Positions 10,285 through 19,706 are shown, counted from the stretch's first letter. The stretch is DNA of 64,000 nucleotides from Rhizobium esperanzae (GCF_014197615.1 NZ_JACIFY010000011.1:62001-126000), one strand, 5' to 3'. Notes: generated from the sequence alone by a model not told the origin. Program-made: numbers and translations.

Positions 10285-10414
10285 GGCTGCTCCTCGTTCG
10301 AAGGCAAGTCTGGCAACGAACGGGAACGGCATCAAGCGGAGGGAACTTGCTTTATTGATCGAAGAATTCGATTAGATAATGCAAGATGCCTCGCCCAGTG
10401 AGCCGAGAGAGAAC
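10285..10414. promoter_or_regulatory. divergent control region with LysR-type palindrome
   Basis: This 130-base gap lies between the demethylation operon and its divergent LysR gene. ATCGAA-GAA-TTCGAT at 10358-10372 is a perfect interrupted palindrome. Its T at 10359 and A at 10371 are 11 bases apart, the T-N11-A form of LysR boxes. It sits 43 bases before the LysR ATG, a usual place for an autoregulatory and activator site. Confidence 0.6.
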
Positions 10415-11266
10415 ATGCAGATCGATCTCATCGAGACTTTTCTCGACCTGATGGAAACCCGCAGCTTCAACCGCACGGCGGAGCGGCTGAACATCACGCA
10501 ATCAACCGTTTCCCATCGCATCAAGGCGCTGGAGGCGCAGTTCAACCGAAAGCTCTTCACGCGCAATAAGGGTGGCACCGCACCGACGGCGTCGGGCCTG
10601 CGTTTCCTGGATCATGCGAAAGCCCTGCAATACCAGTGGCGTGAGGCAAGTCGGGCGGTCGAGAATGCGGGCGCCTATGAGCGATCCATGCGGCTTGGCA
10701 TCCAACACGACCTTGCCGAAATCTTTGCCGGGCGCTGGCTTTCCGCGGTCCGCGCCGAGTTGCCCGGGACATCGATCTACCTGGAAGCGGACTACTCGAA
10801 CCAGATGAACCGAGACCTCGCAGCTGGAGATCTCGATCTGGCCGTTCTCTATACTCCGCATTACCTGCCCGACCTTCATTACGAAAGAATCGGGGAAATG
10901 ACATATAATCTGGTCAGCACCGTCGCCTGCAGCGTCGGCGCACTTCGACCCGAAACCTATATCCAGGCCATCTATTCACCGGCCTTCGACCGTGCCCACA
11001 GACTGGCTTTGCCGCATCTGTCGGCAGCGCCGCTGGCGTCGGGGCAGAACATCGCCGTCATGGATTTGCTGACGACGCTGGGGGGCGCTGCCTATCTCAT
11101 GAAAAGCAGCGCTGCGCGACTTGCCAAGGAGGGTGTCGCTTTCCCGGTAGAGGACGCTCCATCCATTCAACAGACCGTCTATGCCGCAACCAGCATCCGC
11201 ACACGTCACGCCCATCAGCACCGTCGCATCCTTGGCATTCTGCAGGATCTGATAGCGTCAGCCTGA
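10415..11266 (+). CDS. LysR-family transcriptional regulator of the demethylation operon
   Basis: A 283-residue protein with the LysR helix-turn-helix at the N-terminus (SFNRTAERLNITQSTVSHRI) and a substrate-binding-like co-inducer domain after about residue 90. The start is ATG 10415; an ATG 36 bases upstream adds residues of no known role. Its position, divergent from the flavoprotein-Rieske operon and sharing a palindromic control region, makes it the likely regulator, responding to a betaine or methylated amine. The effector is inferred only. Confidence 0.88.
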   Translation: MQIDLIETFLDLMETRSFNRTAERLNITQSTVSHRIKALEAQFNRKLFTRNKGGTAPTASGLRFLDHAKALQYQWREASRAVENAGAYERSMRLGIQHDLAEIFAGRWLSAVRAELPGTSIYLEADYSNQMNRDLAAGDLDLAVLYTPHYLPDLHYERIGEMTYNLVSTVACSVGALRPETYIQAIYSPAFDRAHRLALPHLSAAPLASGQNIAVMDLLTTLGGAAYLMKSSAARLAKEGVAFPVEDAPSIQQTVYAATSIRTRHAHQHRRILGILQDLIASA

Positions 11267-11338
11267 GCCGGCGGCAGATCACTTCGGAGCAATTTCGGAA
11301 GACGCTTTTGCGTGTGGTCTGGGGCAGGGACCGCTGCG

Positions 11339-12895
11339 CTAGCGTTTGAGCTTCAGGCCGACGCCCGCGCGGAATTGCTGCGAGTCGTCGCCGTCCTTGC
11401 GCGTGGTCAGCTCGTAGCCGAGCGTGCTGGTCAGATCGAGATAGCGGTTGATGTTCCAGGTCAGCCCGGTCGCCGCGGTATAGACGAGCTCGTCGTTGAT
11501 GGTGCTGTCAGTGGGATAATCGCGCCATATGACGCCGCCGATCATCGTGCCGACCAGATTGTCGCGCAGCTGGTGGGTGACCGTCGTGGTCAAGGAGTGC
11601 GAGACGTAGCCGCTCTCGCCCGCCGTGGTCGAGGGCTGGATGCTCGTCTGCAGGTCGAAATTGACGTCGGTGCCGCGGATCGGCGACCAGAGCAGGCTCG
11701 CATCGAGTGTCGCGGTATCGATCGAGGATAGGCGGCTGTCTTCGAAATTCGCCATCGCGTAGCCGACACCGACCTCACCCTTCAGCTTCTCGCCGAGATC
11801 GACTTCGACGCCGGCCTTGGCGCCGTAGGAATGACCCGAACGTTCGTAACCGGCGGAGTCGCGCGTTTCGTCATAGATCGTGCGGCCGACCGTGGCTTCG
11901 ATGAAGGGGATGAGCGCGGGTGACAGCTCATAACCGACGCGGCCGCGCAGCGTGCCCGTCGTCTGGTCGCGGTCGCTCAAGGTCACGGTCGTGCCGTTCG
12001 AAAGCGTGGCATCGGAATAGATCGAGCGGCTCAGCGCCAGCGCCGTGGTGCCGCGCAGGATGCCGAAATCGCGTTGGACGGAGGCGCCGGCGGTGAACTC
12101 CTGCACGTCGGACTGTTGCGCGGCATTGGCAATGGCGTCGGGGTCGTCCGTATCTTCCCGGTAGAAATTATAACCGGCGGTGAGGTGGGCGACCGTATCG
12201 TCGGGAAGGTCTAGCCTGAGATCGCTGTTGATCTTGAAGGAAGGCTGCTCCTCGCCTTCACCGCTGACATTCTTCTGCCAGGCGCCTTCCGAGGTTACGG
12301 TCAGCTGGTGCAGGCCCCAGTCCGAGGTCAGCGTCGCGGCCGCATCGGTTTCGAGAAAGGCGCGCTGCTCTCTGGTATTGCCATCCTTGGTGGTCTCGGT
12401 GTTGATGCTCTGGGTTACGCTCGGGCGGAGCACGAAGGTGCCGATCGGAATGCCCGGTGTTTCCGCCGTCGAGGCGCTTTCGGCAGCCTTGCGGCGCGGC
12501 AGCGTTTCGTCGATCGGCGCTTCGCGGGTGTTCAGCCGGCGAATGTCCTCGTCGAGGATGGAGCCGGTAATGTCGTCGCCGGATTGTGCGTCCGGTATGG
12601 CGGGCCTTTGAGCATCGTCCGCGTTTGCGGCTGCGCTGTTTGCCGCCGGCGCGGCCAAACCGTCGTTCTCGTCATCGAACCCGGCTTCGGATGCCGCAGC
12701 GGTCGTGGCGCGATTGTTCTCGGAGGACACTGCGCGGCTGGTCGCCGACTGCAACGAGGCGGACTGCGCGAAAGCCGGCGTCTGGCCGAGAAGCAGGCTG
12801 CCGAACGCAGTAAAGCAGACGGCACGGCTCATGGCGCGGAGCGGCGTCACACTGCTCGTCTGTTTTGGTTGGCCCATGCAATTCGCGCCTGACAT
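11339..12895 (-). CDS. outer-membrane beta-barrel protein (BBP2-like)
   Basis: A 518-residue protein with an N-terminal signal peptide (cleavage after about QTPAFAQ), then a 120-residue Ala/Asp/Glu-rich region, then alternating aromatic and polar beta-strand segments that fill the C-terminal two thirds and end in FRAGVGLKLKR. That pattern matches a putative beta-barrel porin 2 family protein. Two starts are possible: ATG 12895 or ATG 12877; neither has a strong ribosome site. The function is unknown. Relatives occur near polysaccharide genes, and here the neighbour across the divergent gap makes a Kdo precursor. Confidence 0.75.
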   Translation of the reverse strand: MSGANCMGQPKQTSSVTPLRAMSRAVCFTAFGSLLLGQTPAFAQSASLQSATSRAVSSENNRATTAAASEAGFDDENDGLAAPAANSAAANADDAQRPAIPDAQSGDDITGSILDEDIRRLNTREAPIDETLPRRKAAESASTAETPGIPIGTFVLRPSVTQSINTETTKDGNTREQRAFLETDAAATLTSDWGLHQLTVTSEGAWQKNVSGEGEEQPSFKINSDLRLDLPDDTVAHLTAGYNFYREDTDDPDAIANAAQQSDVQEFTAGASVQRDFGILRGTTALALSRSIYSDATLSNGTTVTLSDRDQTTGTLRGRVGYELSPALIPFIEATVGRTIYDETRDSAGYERSGHSYGAKAGVEVDLGEKLKGEVGVGYAMANFEDSRLSSIDTATLDASLLWSPIRGTDVNFDLQTSIQPSTTAGESGYVSHSLTTTVTHQLRDNLVGTMIGGVIWRDYPTDSTINDELVYTAATGLTWNINRYLDLTSTLGYELTTRKDGDDSQQFRAGVGLKLKR

Positions 12896-13020
12896 GCTTT
12901 CGGTTCTTACCCAAAGGTAAAGCCTCGTGGTTAATCATTCGTTGCCGATGGCGGGCGCTGTTCACATTTCGGAAATGGTGCGGGGTGGACTTGGAAAGTG
13001 AAAAGGTCTAACGCATCTCC

Positions 13021-14016
13021 ATGAACAAGAGAGCGATCAAACTCGTTGAAAACAGCGTGCTCGAATCGGCAAAACGCACGATAGAGACCGAAAGACGCGG
13101 TCTCGAGGCGCTCGAACGAGCCTTTGACGATGGGTTGGCCGGTCCTTTCACAAAGGCGGTGGAGACCATCGGCGACATCTCCGGGCGCGTGATCGTCACC
13201 GGCGTCGGCAAGAGCGGCCATATCGGCGCCAAGCTCGCGGCGACATTCGCTTCGACGGGAACGCCCGCCTTTTTCGTGCATGCGGCCGAAGCCAATCATG
13301 GCGATCTCGGCATGATCGCGCGCGATGACGTCGTTTTGGCGATTTCCAAGGGCGGTGAGAGCGCCGAGCTCAAGAGCATCATCTCCTACACGCGGCGCTT
13401 CTCCATTCCGCTGATCGCGATCACCTGCAGCGACCGTTCCTCGCTTGCTACGGCCGCCGATATCGTCCTTCTGGTGCCGAACGAGCAGGAGGCCTGCCCC
13501 AACGGCCTAGCCCCGACGACCTCGACGCTGATGCAGCTTGCGCTCGGCGACGCTTTGGCGGTGGCGCTCCTGGAGGCGCGGGGCTTTACCGCCACAGATT
13601 TTCACGTCTTCCATCCCGGCGGCAAGCTCGGTGCGAGCCTGATGCATGTCGCCGATATCATGCATACCGGCGAGAAGCTGCCGCTGGTTGCCAAGGGCAC
13701 GCCGATGCCGGAGGCGATCACCGTGCTGTCGCGCAAGCATTTCGGCTGCGTCGGCGTGCTTGACGGGGATGGCCGGCTCTGCGGCATCGTCACCGAAGGC
13801 GACATGGCGCGCAATCTGACGCGCAATCTTGCCGATCTCGCCGTCGACGACATCATGACGAAGACGCCGAAGACGGTGAAGCCGACGATGCTGGCGACCG
13901 CCGCACTGGCGCTGCTCAACCAGCATCATATCGGCGCGCTGATCGTCATCGACGACGACAACCGTCCGGTCGGGCTGGTGCATTTCCACGACCTGCTGCG
14001 GATCGGCGTCGCCTGA
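13021..14016 (+). CDS. kdsD: arabinose-5-phosphate isomerase (KpsF/GutQ family)
   Basis: It converts ribulose-5-phosphate to arabinose-5-phosphate, the first step towards Kdo for lipid A-core assembly. The 331 residues comprise an SIS domain (GVGKSGHIGAKLAATFASTG; SKGGESAELKSII) and two CBS domains from about residue 215. Length and domain order are standard for KdsD. ATG 13021 is the natural start although the upstream ribosome site is weak. The convergent nfeD stop follows immediately (14017). Confidence 0.93.
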   Translation: MNKRAIKLVENSVLESAKRTIETERRGLEALERAFDDGLAGPFTKAVETIGDISGRVIVTGVGKSGHIGAKLAATFASTGTPAFFVHAAEANHGDLGMIARDDVVLAISKGGESAELKSIISYTRRFSIPLIAITCSDRSSLATAADIVLLVPNEQEACPNGLAPTTSTLMQLALGDALAVALLEARGFTATDFHVFHPGGKLGASLMHVADIMHTGEKLPLVAKGTPMPEAITVLSRKHFGCVGVLDGDGRLCGIVTEGDMARNLTRNLADLAVDDIMTKTPKTVKPTMLATAALALLNQHHIGALIVIDDDNRPVGLVHFHDLLRIGVA

Positions 14017-14472
14017 TCAGACGGGCTCGACTCTCAGGTCGCGGCCGTTGCTCGAAACCACCTTCACCTGCGTTCCCACGGGAAGGTCGGGTCCCATCAC
14101 CTGCCACAGCGTATCGTCGAGACGGATGCGGCCGCGGCCCTCGCGGATCGGTTCGTGCAGCGTCGCCGTGCGGCCGACGAGGCTCGCGCCGCGCTGATTG
14201 AGGAAGGGTTCGTCGGTCGTGGCATTGCGCAGCGTCAGCCGGCGGCCGGCGAAGGTCGAGGCAACGGCAAGCACGGCAAAAAGGATCGCCTGCAGCTCCC
14301 ATACCCAGACGGCGCTCTCCCAGAAGAGCAGCGACAATGCGCCGACGATCAGGGCGGCAAGGCCGATCCAGACCAGGAAGAAGCCGGGAACGATCATTTC
14401 CGCGGCAAGCAGCACCAGGCCTGCGACCCACCAGCTCCACGGACCGAGTTCGGCGACGATCTTCGCCAGCAT
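14017..14472 (-). CDS. NfeD-like membrane protein
   Basis: A 151-residue protein with two or three closely spaced transmembrane segments (about residues 8-72) followed by a C-terminal OB-fold typical of NfeDC (GRTATLHEPI; RIRLDDTLWQV; GTQVKVVS). It is the short NfeD form without the ClpP-like protease. The SPFH gene ends 3 bases upstream on the same strand, which is the conserved SPFH-NfeD pairing found across bacteria and thought to act in membrane organisation. Confidence 0.88.
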   Translation of the reverse strand: MLAKIVAELGPWSWWVAGLVLLAAEMIVPGFFLVWIGLAALIVGALSLLFWESAVWVWELQAILFAVLAVASTFAGRRLTLRNATTDEPFLNQRGASLVGRTATLHEPIREGRGRIRLDDTLWQVMGPDLPVGTQVKVVSSNGRDLRVEPV

Positions 14473-14475
14473 GGC

Positions 14476-15510
14476 TTAGCGCTCCGGATCGGGGTTGAAG
14501 GGATTGGGGTTCGGCGGATTGATCGGCGGAGTCGAACGGATGGGTGCGGGACGCGGGCGTGGCGGCGCGGGCGGGGCCGGCGGATTGCCGGCATCGCCGA
14601 AGACCTCCCGGGCAATGGCGCCGATGCCGCCGAGCGAGCTCAGGATCGAGGAGGCTTCCATCGGCATCATCACGATTTTGGAATTGGGGGCTGAACCGAT
14701 CGAGGTCAGCGCCTCGGTGTATTTCTGGGCGACGAAATAATTGATCGCTTGAACGTCGCCGGCGGCGATCGCTTCGGAGACCATCTTCGTCGCCTTGGCT
14801 TCGGCCTCAGCCAGGCGTTCGCGGGCTTCGGCGTTGCGGAAAGCGGCCTCGCGCTGGCCTTCGGCCTGAAGGATCGCGGATTGCTTGGCGCCTTCGGCTC
14901 TCAGGATCTGCGCGTTTCGCGAACCTTCGGCCTCCAGCACCTGGGCGCGCTTTTCTCGTTCCGCCTTCATCTGCCGGGCCATCGCATCGACGAGGTCGCG
15001 CGGCGGCTGGATGTCCTTGATTTCGACGCGGGTGACTTTGATGCCCCAGGGTTGGACCGCCTCGTCGACGACGCGCAGCAGCCGGTCGTTGATCGCATCG
15101 CGGTTGGAAAGCAACTCATCGAGATCCATGGAACCCATGACCGAGCGGATGTTGGTCATGGTGAGATTGAGGATGGCATTTTCGAGATGGGAGACCTGAT
15201 AGGCGGCCTGGGCGGCGTTCAGCACCTGAAAGAAAGCGACGGCATCGGCCGAAACCGAGGCATTGTCCTTGGTGATCACCTCCTGGGTCGGCACGTTCAG
15301 CACCTGCTCCATCACGTTCATCCGGGCGCCGACACGCTCGATAAAGGGAGTGATGAGGTTGAGGCCGGGCTCCAGCGTGCGGGTATAGCGCCCGAAACGC
15401 TCGATCGTATAGCGGTAGCCCTGCGGCACGGTCTTGATCCCGGCAAAAAGCACCAGGATGACGAAGATCACAAGCACGATCACGACGATGTCGAAGCCGC
15501 CGAACAGCAT
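14476..15510 (-). CDS. SPFH/Band 7 (stomatin-like, QmcA type) protein
   Basis: A 344-residue protein. An N-terminal membrane segment ([18 protein letters not shown]) is followed by the SPFH domain, with [19 protein letters not shown] near its start, and a long Ala/Glu/Arg-rich coiled coil (about residues 175-245). The tail from about residue 305 is very rich in Pro and Asn, which is unusual for the family and ends in FNPDPER. GGAGG lies 8 bases before ATG 15510. It is co-transcribed with nfeD. The family scaffolds membrane microdomains or assists membrane proteases; no specific partner can be named here. Confidence 0.9.
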   Translation of the reverse strand: MLFGGFDIVVIVLVIFVILVLFAGIKTVPQGYRYTIERFGRYTRTLEPGLNLITPFIERVGARMNVMEQVLNVPTQEVITKDNASVSADAVAFFQVLNAAQAAYQVSHLENAILNLTMTNIRSVMGSMDLDELLSNRDAINDRLLRVVDEAVQPWGIKVTRVEIKDIQPPRDLVDAMARQMKAEREKRAQVLEAEGSRNAQILRAEGAKQSAILQAEGQREAAFRNAEARERLAEAEAKATKMVSEAIAAGDVQAINYFVAQKYTEALTSIGSAPNSKIVMMPMEASSILSSLGGIGAIAREVFGDAGNPPAPPAPPRPRPAPIRSTPPINPPNPNPFNPDPER

Positions 15511-15693
15511 GAAGAATTCCTCCTATCGGCGCATGCGCGCCTGCCCAACTGATGTGGTGAGTTAGCACGTTATTTGCGAGGAAGAAATGAGGGCGCAACC
15601 GCCCCGGCTCCAAGTGAAAGGAGGTTCCGTCTCGGCTACGTCATCCGGGCGTTACCGGCGGCTTGTACGGCGCAGCTTTCTCTCGAGAGTCTC

Positions 15694-16728
15694 TCAGACC
15701 CAGCCCTGCAACTCGCGGCGAACGACCTTTTCCAGCACCGTCATGCCGTCCTCACCGTCGTTGAGGCAGGGGATATGCGCGAAGTTCTCGCCACCATTTT
15801 CATGGAAGGAGTGGGCAGCCTGTTCGGCGATCTCCTCCAGCGTCTCCAGACAGTCGGAGACGAAGCCGGGATTGATGACGGCGATGCGCTTGACGCCGTC
15901 CTGGGCGAGCTTCTCCACGGTCTTGTCGGTATAGGGTTGCAGCCATTCCTCCGGCCCGAAGCGGGACTGGAAGGTGACCATGAAGTTTTCCTTGGTCAGC
16001 CCGAGGCGCTCGCGCAGCAGCCGGCCAGTCTTCTGGCATTGGCAGTAATAGGGATCGCCCTTTTTGAAATAGGACATCGGAATGCCGTGGAAGGAGGCAA
16101 GCAGCATCTCCGGCTTCCAGTCGAGCGTCGAAAGGTGCTTTTCGACGGATTGGGCGAGCGCCTCGATATAGGTCTCGTCGTCATGATAGTCGGGCACGGT
16201 GCGCAGCGCCGGCTGCCAGCGCATGGTGAGCAGCTTCTGGAAGGCCTTGTCGTTGACCGTTGCGGTCGTCGCCGCCGCATATTGCGGATAAAGCGGGAAA
16301 AGTACGATGCGGTCGCAGCCTTCTTGCTTCAGCGCTTCGATGCGCGAGGCGATCGACGGCGTGCCGTAACGCATTGCCCAGTCGACCTTGACGCCGGCGA
16401 GATCCTTCAGGCGCTCGGCCATCAGCTCCGACTGGTTGCGCGTGTAGGTGCGGAGATAACTTTCGTTCTTCTCCTTGTTCCAGATCAGCTCATAGGCTTT
16501 GCCGACCTTCTGCGGGCGTCTGTTGAGCACGATGCCGAAGAGGATCGGATACCACTTCCAGCGCGACCATTCGATGACGCGGCGATCGGTCAGGAATTCC
16601 CTGAGATAGCGGCGCATCGAGATGTAGTCGGTGCCGTCGGGCGTGCCGAGATTGACCAGCAGGACGCCGATCCTGCCTGACTTGACGGCCGGATGGTCCG
16701 CCGGACGGAGTGAAATATCTGCTGTCAT
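15694..16728 (-). CDS. hemH: ferrochelatase
   Basis: It inserts Fe2+ into protoporphyrin IX, the last step of haem synthesis. The 344 residues contain the family opening RIGVLLVNLGTPDG, the iron-site His in LLASFHGIPMSYFKKGDPY, the CQ-rich CQCQKTGRLL that follows, and the conserved C-terminal segments VINPGFVSDCLETLEEI. The length is normal for the alphaproteobacterial enzyme. It stands alone, 183 bases from the SPFH gene, and no Irr/ICE-type box could be assigned by eye upstream. Confidence 0.95.
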   Translation of the reverse strand: MTADISLRPADHPAVKSGRIGVLLVNLGTPDGTDYISMRRYLREFLTDRRVIEWSRWKWYPILFGIVLNRRPQKVGKAYELIWNKEKNESYLRTYTRNQSELMAERLKDLAGVKVDWAMRYGTPSIASRIEALKQEGCDRIVLFPLYPQYAAATTATVNDKAFQKLLTMRWQPALRTVPDYHDDETYIEALAQSVEKHLSTLDWKPEMLLASFHGIPMSYFKKGDPYYCQCQKTGRLLRERLGLTKENFMVTFQSRFGPEEWLQPYTDKTVEKLAQDGVKRIAVINPGFVSDCLETLEEIAEQAAHSFHENGGENFAHIPCLNDGEDGMTVLEKVVRRELQGWV

Positions 16729-16795
16729 TCTGGCCCCAACGCTCTTTGTTCCGTCGGCTCATACGCAGCCTCGGGATCATGGTTCACCCTATAGG

Positions 16796-16830
16796 AAGAA
16801 AAGCCGGCCCGGGAAAGCCCGGACCGGCCA
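16796..16830 (-). terminator. terminator of the 5'-nucleotidase gene
   Basis: The plus-strand arms GCCGGCCCGGG (16803-16813) and CCCGGACCGGC (16818-16828) pair with one mismatch around AAAG. Read on the minus strand, the stem is followed by TTTTCTT, the normal form of an intrinsic terminator after the stop at 16852. Confidence 0.75.
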
Positions 16831-16851
16831 ATGGCATCGGGACAAATCGTC

Positions 16852-18819
16852 TTACTTGGTAGGAACCTCGATCTCCTTGCCGACCGTCAGGTGATGCGGG
16901 TTCGGCTTGCCGTTGGCATCCGAAAGCTTCCGCCACAGCGTGCCGTCGCCGTAGAAGGTCACGGCGAGATCCCAGAAGGTGTCGCCGGCTGCGATGACGT
17001 GGGTGGAGGGCGTCGTCGCGGCGGGCGCGGAGGCTGCCGGAGCCGGCTCCGCAGCAGGCGCGGGTGCTGGCGGCGTGGCCGGGGCAGGCGCAGCAGGCTC
17101 GGCGGCCGGTGCGGGAGCGGCGGGGGCTGCAGGGGCGGGAGCAGGCTCGCTTGCAGGAGCAGGTGTTGCCGGCGCCGGAGCAGCCGGTTCGGCAGCCGGG
17201 GCCTGGGCGACAGTCGCGCCGATTTCCGTGACGCGGCCATCGGTATAGGGCTTGTAGGGCGAATGGGCGGCCAGATATTCGGCGGTCACATCGGCAAGAT
17301 CCGGGCCGAAGTCATAGGCGTTCTGACCTTCCTTGAAGATCGTGTAACCGTCGCCGCCCGATCGCATGAAGTTGTTGGTGGCGACCTTGTAGCTCTTGGC
17401 CGGAGCGATCGGAACGAAGTTGTCGCCATCCTTGACCTGGACGTCGCTCACACGGCTGCCGACAGGCTTGGACTGGTCGAAGGAAAATTTCAGGCCGGCG
17501 ACCTGCGGAAAGCGGCCGGCGCCCTGGTCGATCTGGCTGACGCCGTTTTCGAGCGCCTTGACGATGTCGGTACCGGTCAGCTCGAACGTTGCGAGCGTGT
17601 TCTGGAAAGGCAGGACGGTGATGACTTCGCCCTGCGTGACCTCGCCGCCGTCGATCGACGCGCGCAGGCCGCCGCCGTTCTGAACGGCAATGGTGACGCC
17701 CTGGTTCCTGGTGCGATCGAGCATGGCGTCGGCCACCAGATTGCCCATCGAGCATTCCTTGACGCGGCAGACCTTGCGGTCGCCGTCGATCGGAGCTTCG
17801 GAGGAGCCGATGACCTTCTTGCGCAGTTCCTCGATCGGTTTGGCCAGTTCGCCGATGCGGGCAATGACAGCCGGATCGGGGGTAAAGGTGGAATCGATCA
17901 GGATCGGATCGCCCTTGGCATCCTTGACGACGCCGTTATCGTCGAAATTGACGACGAGATCGCCGAGATACTTGCTGTAGGAGGCGGCCTGAACGACCGG
18001 AACCTTGTAGCCGCCGGGATTGTCGACCATCGTCGGGTAGGGGCCTTCAGCTTTCGGATCGGTATTGGAGAGCAGGCTATGGGAGTGGCCGCCGACGACG
18101 ACATCGACGTCCGGAATCTTGGCGATGAAAGCGAGATCGCGGGGATAACCGACATGGGTGAGCGCAATGATCTTGTTGACGCCCTGGCCCTTCAGATCCT
18201 GAACGGCTGACGTAATCGCCTGGACGTCATCTGATATCGTGACGTTCGGGCCGGGGGAGGAAAGTTCTGCCGTATCATTGGTCACGGCGCCGACGATGCC
18301 GATTTTCTGGCCGCCGACATTGAGTACCAGCGAGGGCTTGATGCGGTCGCCGAGCTTGGAGGCGGCTGTCGCCTTGACGTTGGCCGTCACGACGGGGAAT
18401 TGCACCTTGTCGAGGAAGGTTGCAAGCCCGTCTTCGCTGTCGTCGAATTCATGGTTGCCGACGGTCATGGCGTCGAACTTCATCAGGTTCAGGAATTCGG
18501 CTTCGGCGGCGCCCTTATAGGTCGTGTAGAACAGCGAGCCCTGGAAATTGTCGCCGGCATTCAGGAGGAGAACGTTCTTGCCGGATAGCGCCTGACGGCG
18601 CTGATCGATCGCGGTCTTCAGGCGGGCAGCACCGCCGAAGCATTCGTTCTTGCCTTCTTCTTCGGCCGAGCAGGTGGAGTCGAACTTGTTGATCGATTCG
18701 ATGCGCGAATGGAAATCGTTGATATGAAGAATATTGAGTTCGTAATCCGCAAAGGCGGCGCCCGCGCTCAGCGCCAGCATGGACGCGGTCAAAAGACCGA
18801 AGCTGAAAGACTTCGTCAT
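16852..18819 (-). CDS. periplasmic 5'-nucleotidase / 2',3'-cyclic phosphodiesterase family with C-terminal LysM
   Basis: A 655-residue exported metallophosphatase. The signal peptide is MTKSFSFGLLTASMLALSAG with cleavage after AFA. The metal-binding motifs are ILHINDFHSR, LLNAGDNFQGS, VGNHEFDDS and VVGGHSHS; the 5_nucleotid_C domain covers about residues 325-500. A segment of roughly 75 residues made almost only of Ala, Pro and Glu follows, and the protein ends in a LysM domain (VIAAGDTFWDLAVTFYGD). LysM would anchor the enzyme to peptidoglycan. ATG 18819 has AGGAG 7 bases upstream. Salvage of phosphate and nucleosides from nucleotides is the likely job. Confidence 0.9.
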   Translation of the reverse strand: MTKSFSFGLLTASMLALSAGAAFADYELNILHINDFHSRIESINKFDSTCSAEEEGKNECFGGAARLKTAIDQRRQALSGKNVLLLNAGDNFQGSLFYTTYKGAAEAEFLNLMKFDAMTVGNHEFDDSEDGLATFLDKVQFPVVTANVKATAASKLGDRIKPSLVLNVGGQKIGIVGAVTNDTAELSSPGPNVTISDDVQAITSAVQDLKGQGVNKIIALTHVGYPRDLAFIAKIPDVDVVVGGHSHSLLSNTDPKAEGPYPTMVDNPGGYKVPVVQAASYSKYLGDLVVNFDDNGVVKDAKGDPILIDSTFTPDPAVIARIGELAKPIEELRKKVIGSSEAPIDGDRKVCRVKECSMGNLVADAMLDRTRNQGVTIAVQNGGGLRASIDGGEVTQGEVITVLPFQNTLATFELTGTDIVKALENGVSQIDQGAGRFPQVAGLKFSFDQSKPVGSRVSDVQVKDGDNFVPIAPAKSYKVATNNFMRSGGDGYTIFKEGQNAYDFGPDLADVTAEYLAAHSPYKPYTDGRVTEIGATVAQAPAAEPAAPAPATPAPASEPAPAPAAPAAPAPAAEPAAPAPATPPAPAPAAEPAPAASAPAATTPSTHVIAAGDTFWDLAVTFYGDGTLWRKLSDANGKPNPHHLTVGKEIEVPTK

Positions 18820-18990
18820 CCCTGTTCTCCTGATTGAGGCGAGAGATCCCCCGATCTTCGCCGATCCCTTCCATATCCGCCGGGGCAATTTCCCGGCGTG
18901 CGGATGTTCCATCAGACGATGGGCGACCGCAAGAGAAAGCTGGGCCAGGCCGGGCGCTTTCCAAGGGGGCGGGGCAAAAAAGCCAGGGGG

Positions 18991-19311
18991 TTAACCCCCG
19001 CATTCGCCATCGGCGGCGTTTCGGTAAAGTTCGTGCATGGCCTCGGCAATATTCGGAACCGTGGCGAGCGCGACGATCAAGCAGAGGAAGGCAACGAGGC
19101 GGTGAAAGCGCCGTCCGGCCCGGTAGGCAAGGAGCGTGCCTGCGCCATAGATCAGGATGGCGGGTACGGCGAAAATCAACACCTGCAGCGGCCCGTCGCA
19201 ATCGGGAGCGGCGATGCCCTGCGCACGATAGACATTGGCCGGTAAAACGACGGCAAGTGCCGCGAGCGGCATTGCGAGCAGCAGGATCAGGTAAAAGGCG
19301 AAGGCTCGCAT
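18991..19311 (-). CDS. small membrane protein, unknown
   Basis: A 106-residue protein with three predicted hydrophobic segments (about residues 4-24, 42-63 and 69-88) and a C-terminus with DGECGG. Codon use is normal for the region and it lies in its own gap between omp10 and the 5'-nucleotidase gene, on the same strand as both. No family was recognised. It could be co-transcribed with either neighbour. Confidence 0.6.
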   Translation of the reverse strand: MRAFAFYLILLLAMPLAALAVVLPANVYRAQGIAAPDCDGPLQVLIFAVPAILIYGAGTLLAYRAGRRFHRLVAFLCLIVALATVPNIAEAMHELYRNAADGECGG

Positions 19312-19337
19312 GTGTGCTTAGCCTATCGCCTCATCTT

Positions 19338-19706
19338 TCAGCCTCGGCGGGAAAGCGTGAACTGTGCGCCGGAATCGGAAGTGCAATTGAGCTGGCTCGG
19401 GTTGACGAGGGCGCAATTGACCTTGGACTGGGTCTTGCGCACCAGCGAAGTCATATTGATCTCGACCAGCGTCGGCGAGGTGGTGATATAGGTGCCGGAG
19501 GCAAGCAGCTGGTTGCTGTCTGTGGTGCGAGTGGTGAACGTGCCGCCCTGGAAGGTGGAAACGATGCCGTTCGGGTCGCTCCAGCTGCCTTCGACGCCGG
19601 TCGGTGCGGGCGCGGTTGCAACCGGCAGGGGACGCGGTCCTGGTGCAACGCAGGCGGCAAGGGCGGCGGCGGCGCCGACAAGAACGAGACCAGTTCTGAT
19701 TTTCAT
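19338..19706 (-). CDS. omp10: Omp10-like outer-membrane lipoprotein
   Basis: A 122-residue lipoprotein. The signal sequence ends in a lipobox, LAAC, with Cys19 as the lipidated residue. The mature part matches the Brucella Omp10 layout as I remember it: [19 protein letters not shown], then [19 protein letters not shown] and [13 protein letters not shown]. Two Cys residues in that region could form a disulfide. Brucella Omp10 is a minor outer-membrane lipoprotein linked to envelope integrity. The identification rests on recalled motifs, not an alignment. Confidence 0.8.
   Translation of the reverse strand: MKIRTGLVLVGAAAALAACVAPGPRPLPVATAPAPTGVEGSWSDPNGIVSTFQGGTFTTRTTDSNQLLASGTYITTSPTLVEINMTSLVRKTQSKVNCALVNPSQLNCTSDSGAQFTLSRRG

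Noticed and set aside
17010..17215. Tandem DNA repeat or CRISPR-like array in the GC-rich stretch
   Set aside because: It is the Ala/Pro/Glu linker of the 5'-nucleotidase gene. Units are irregular in length and follow the coding frame, with no repeat-spacer alternation.
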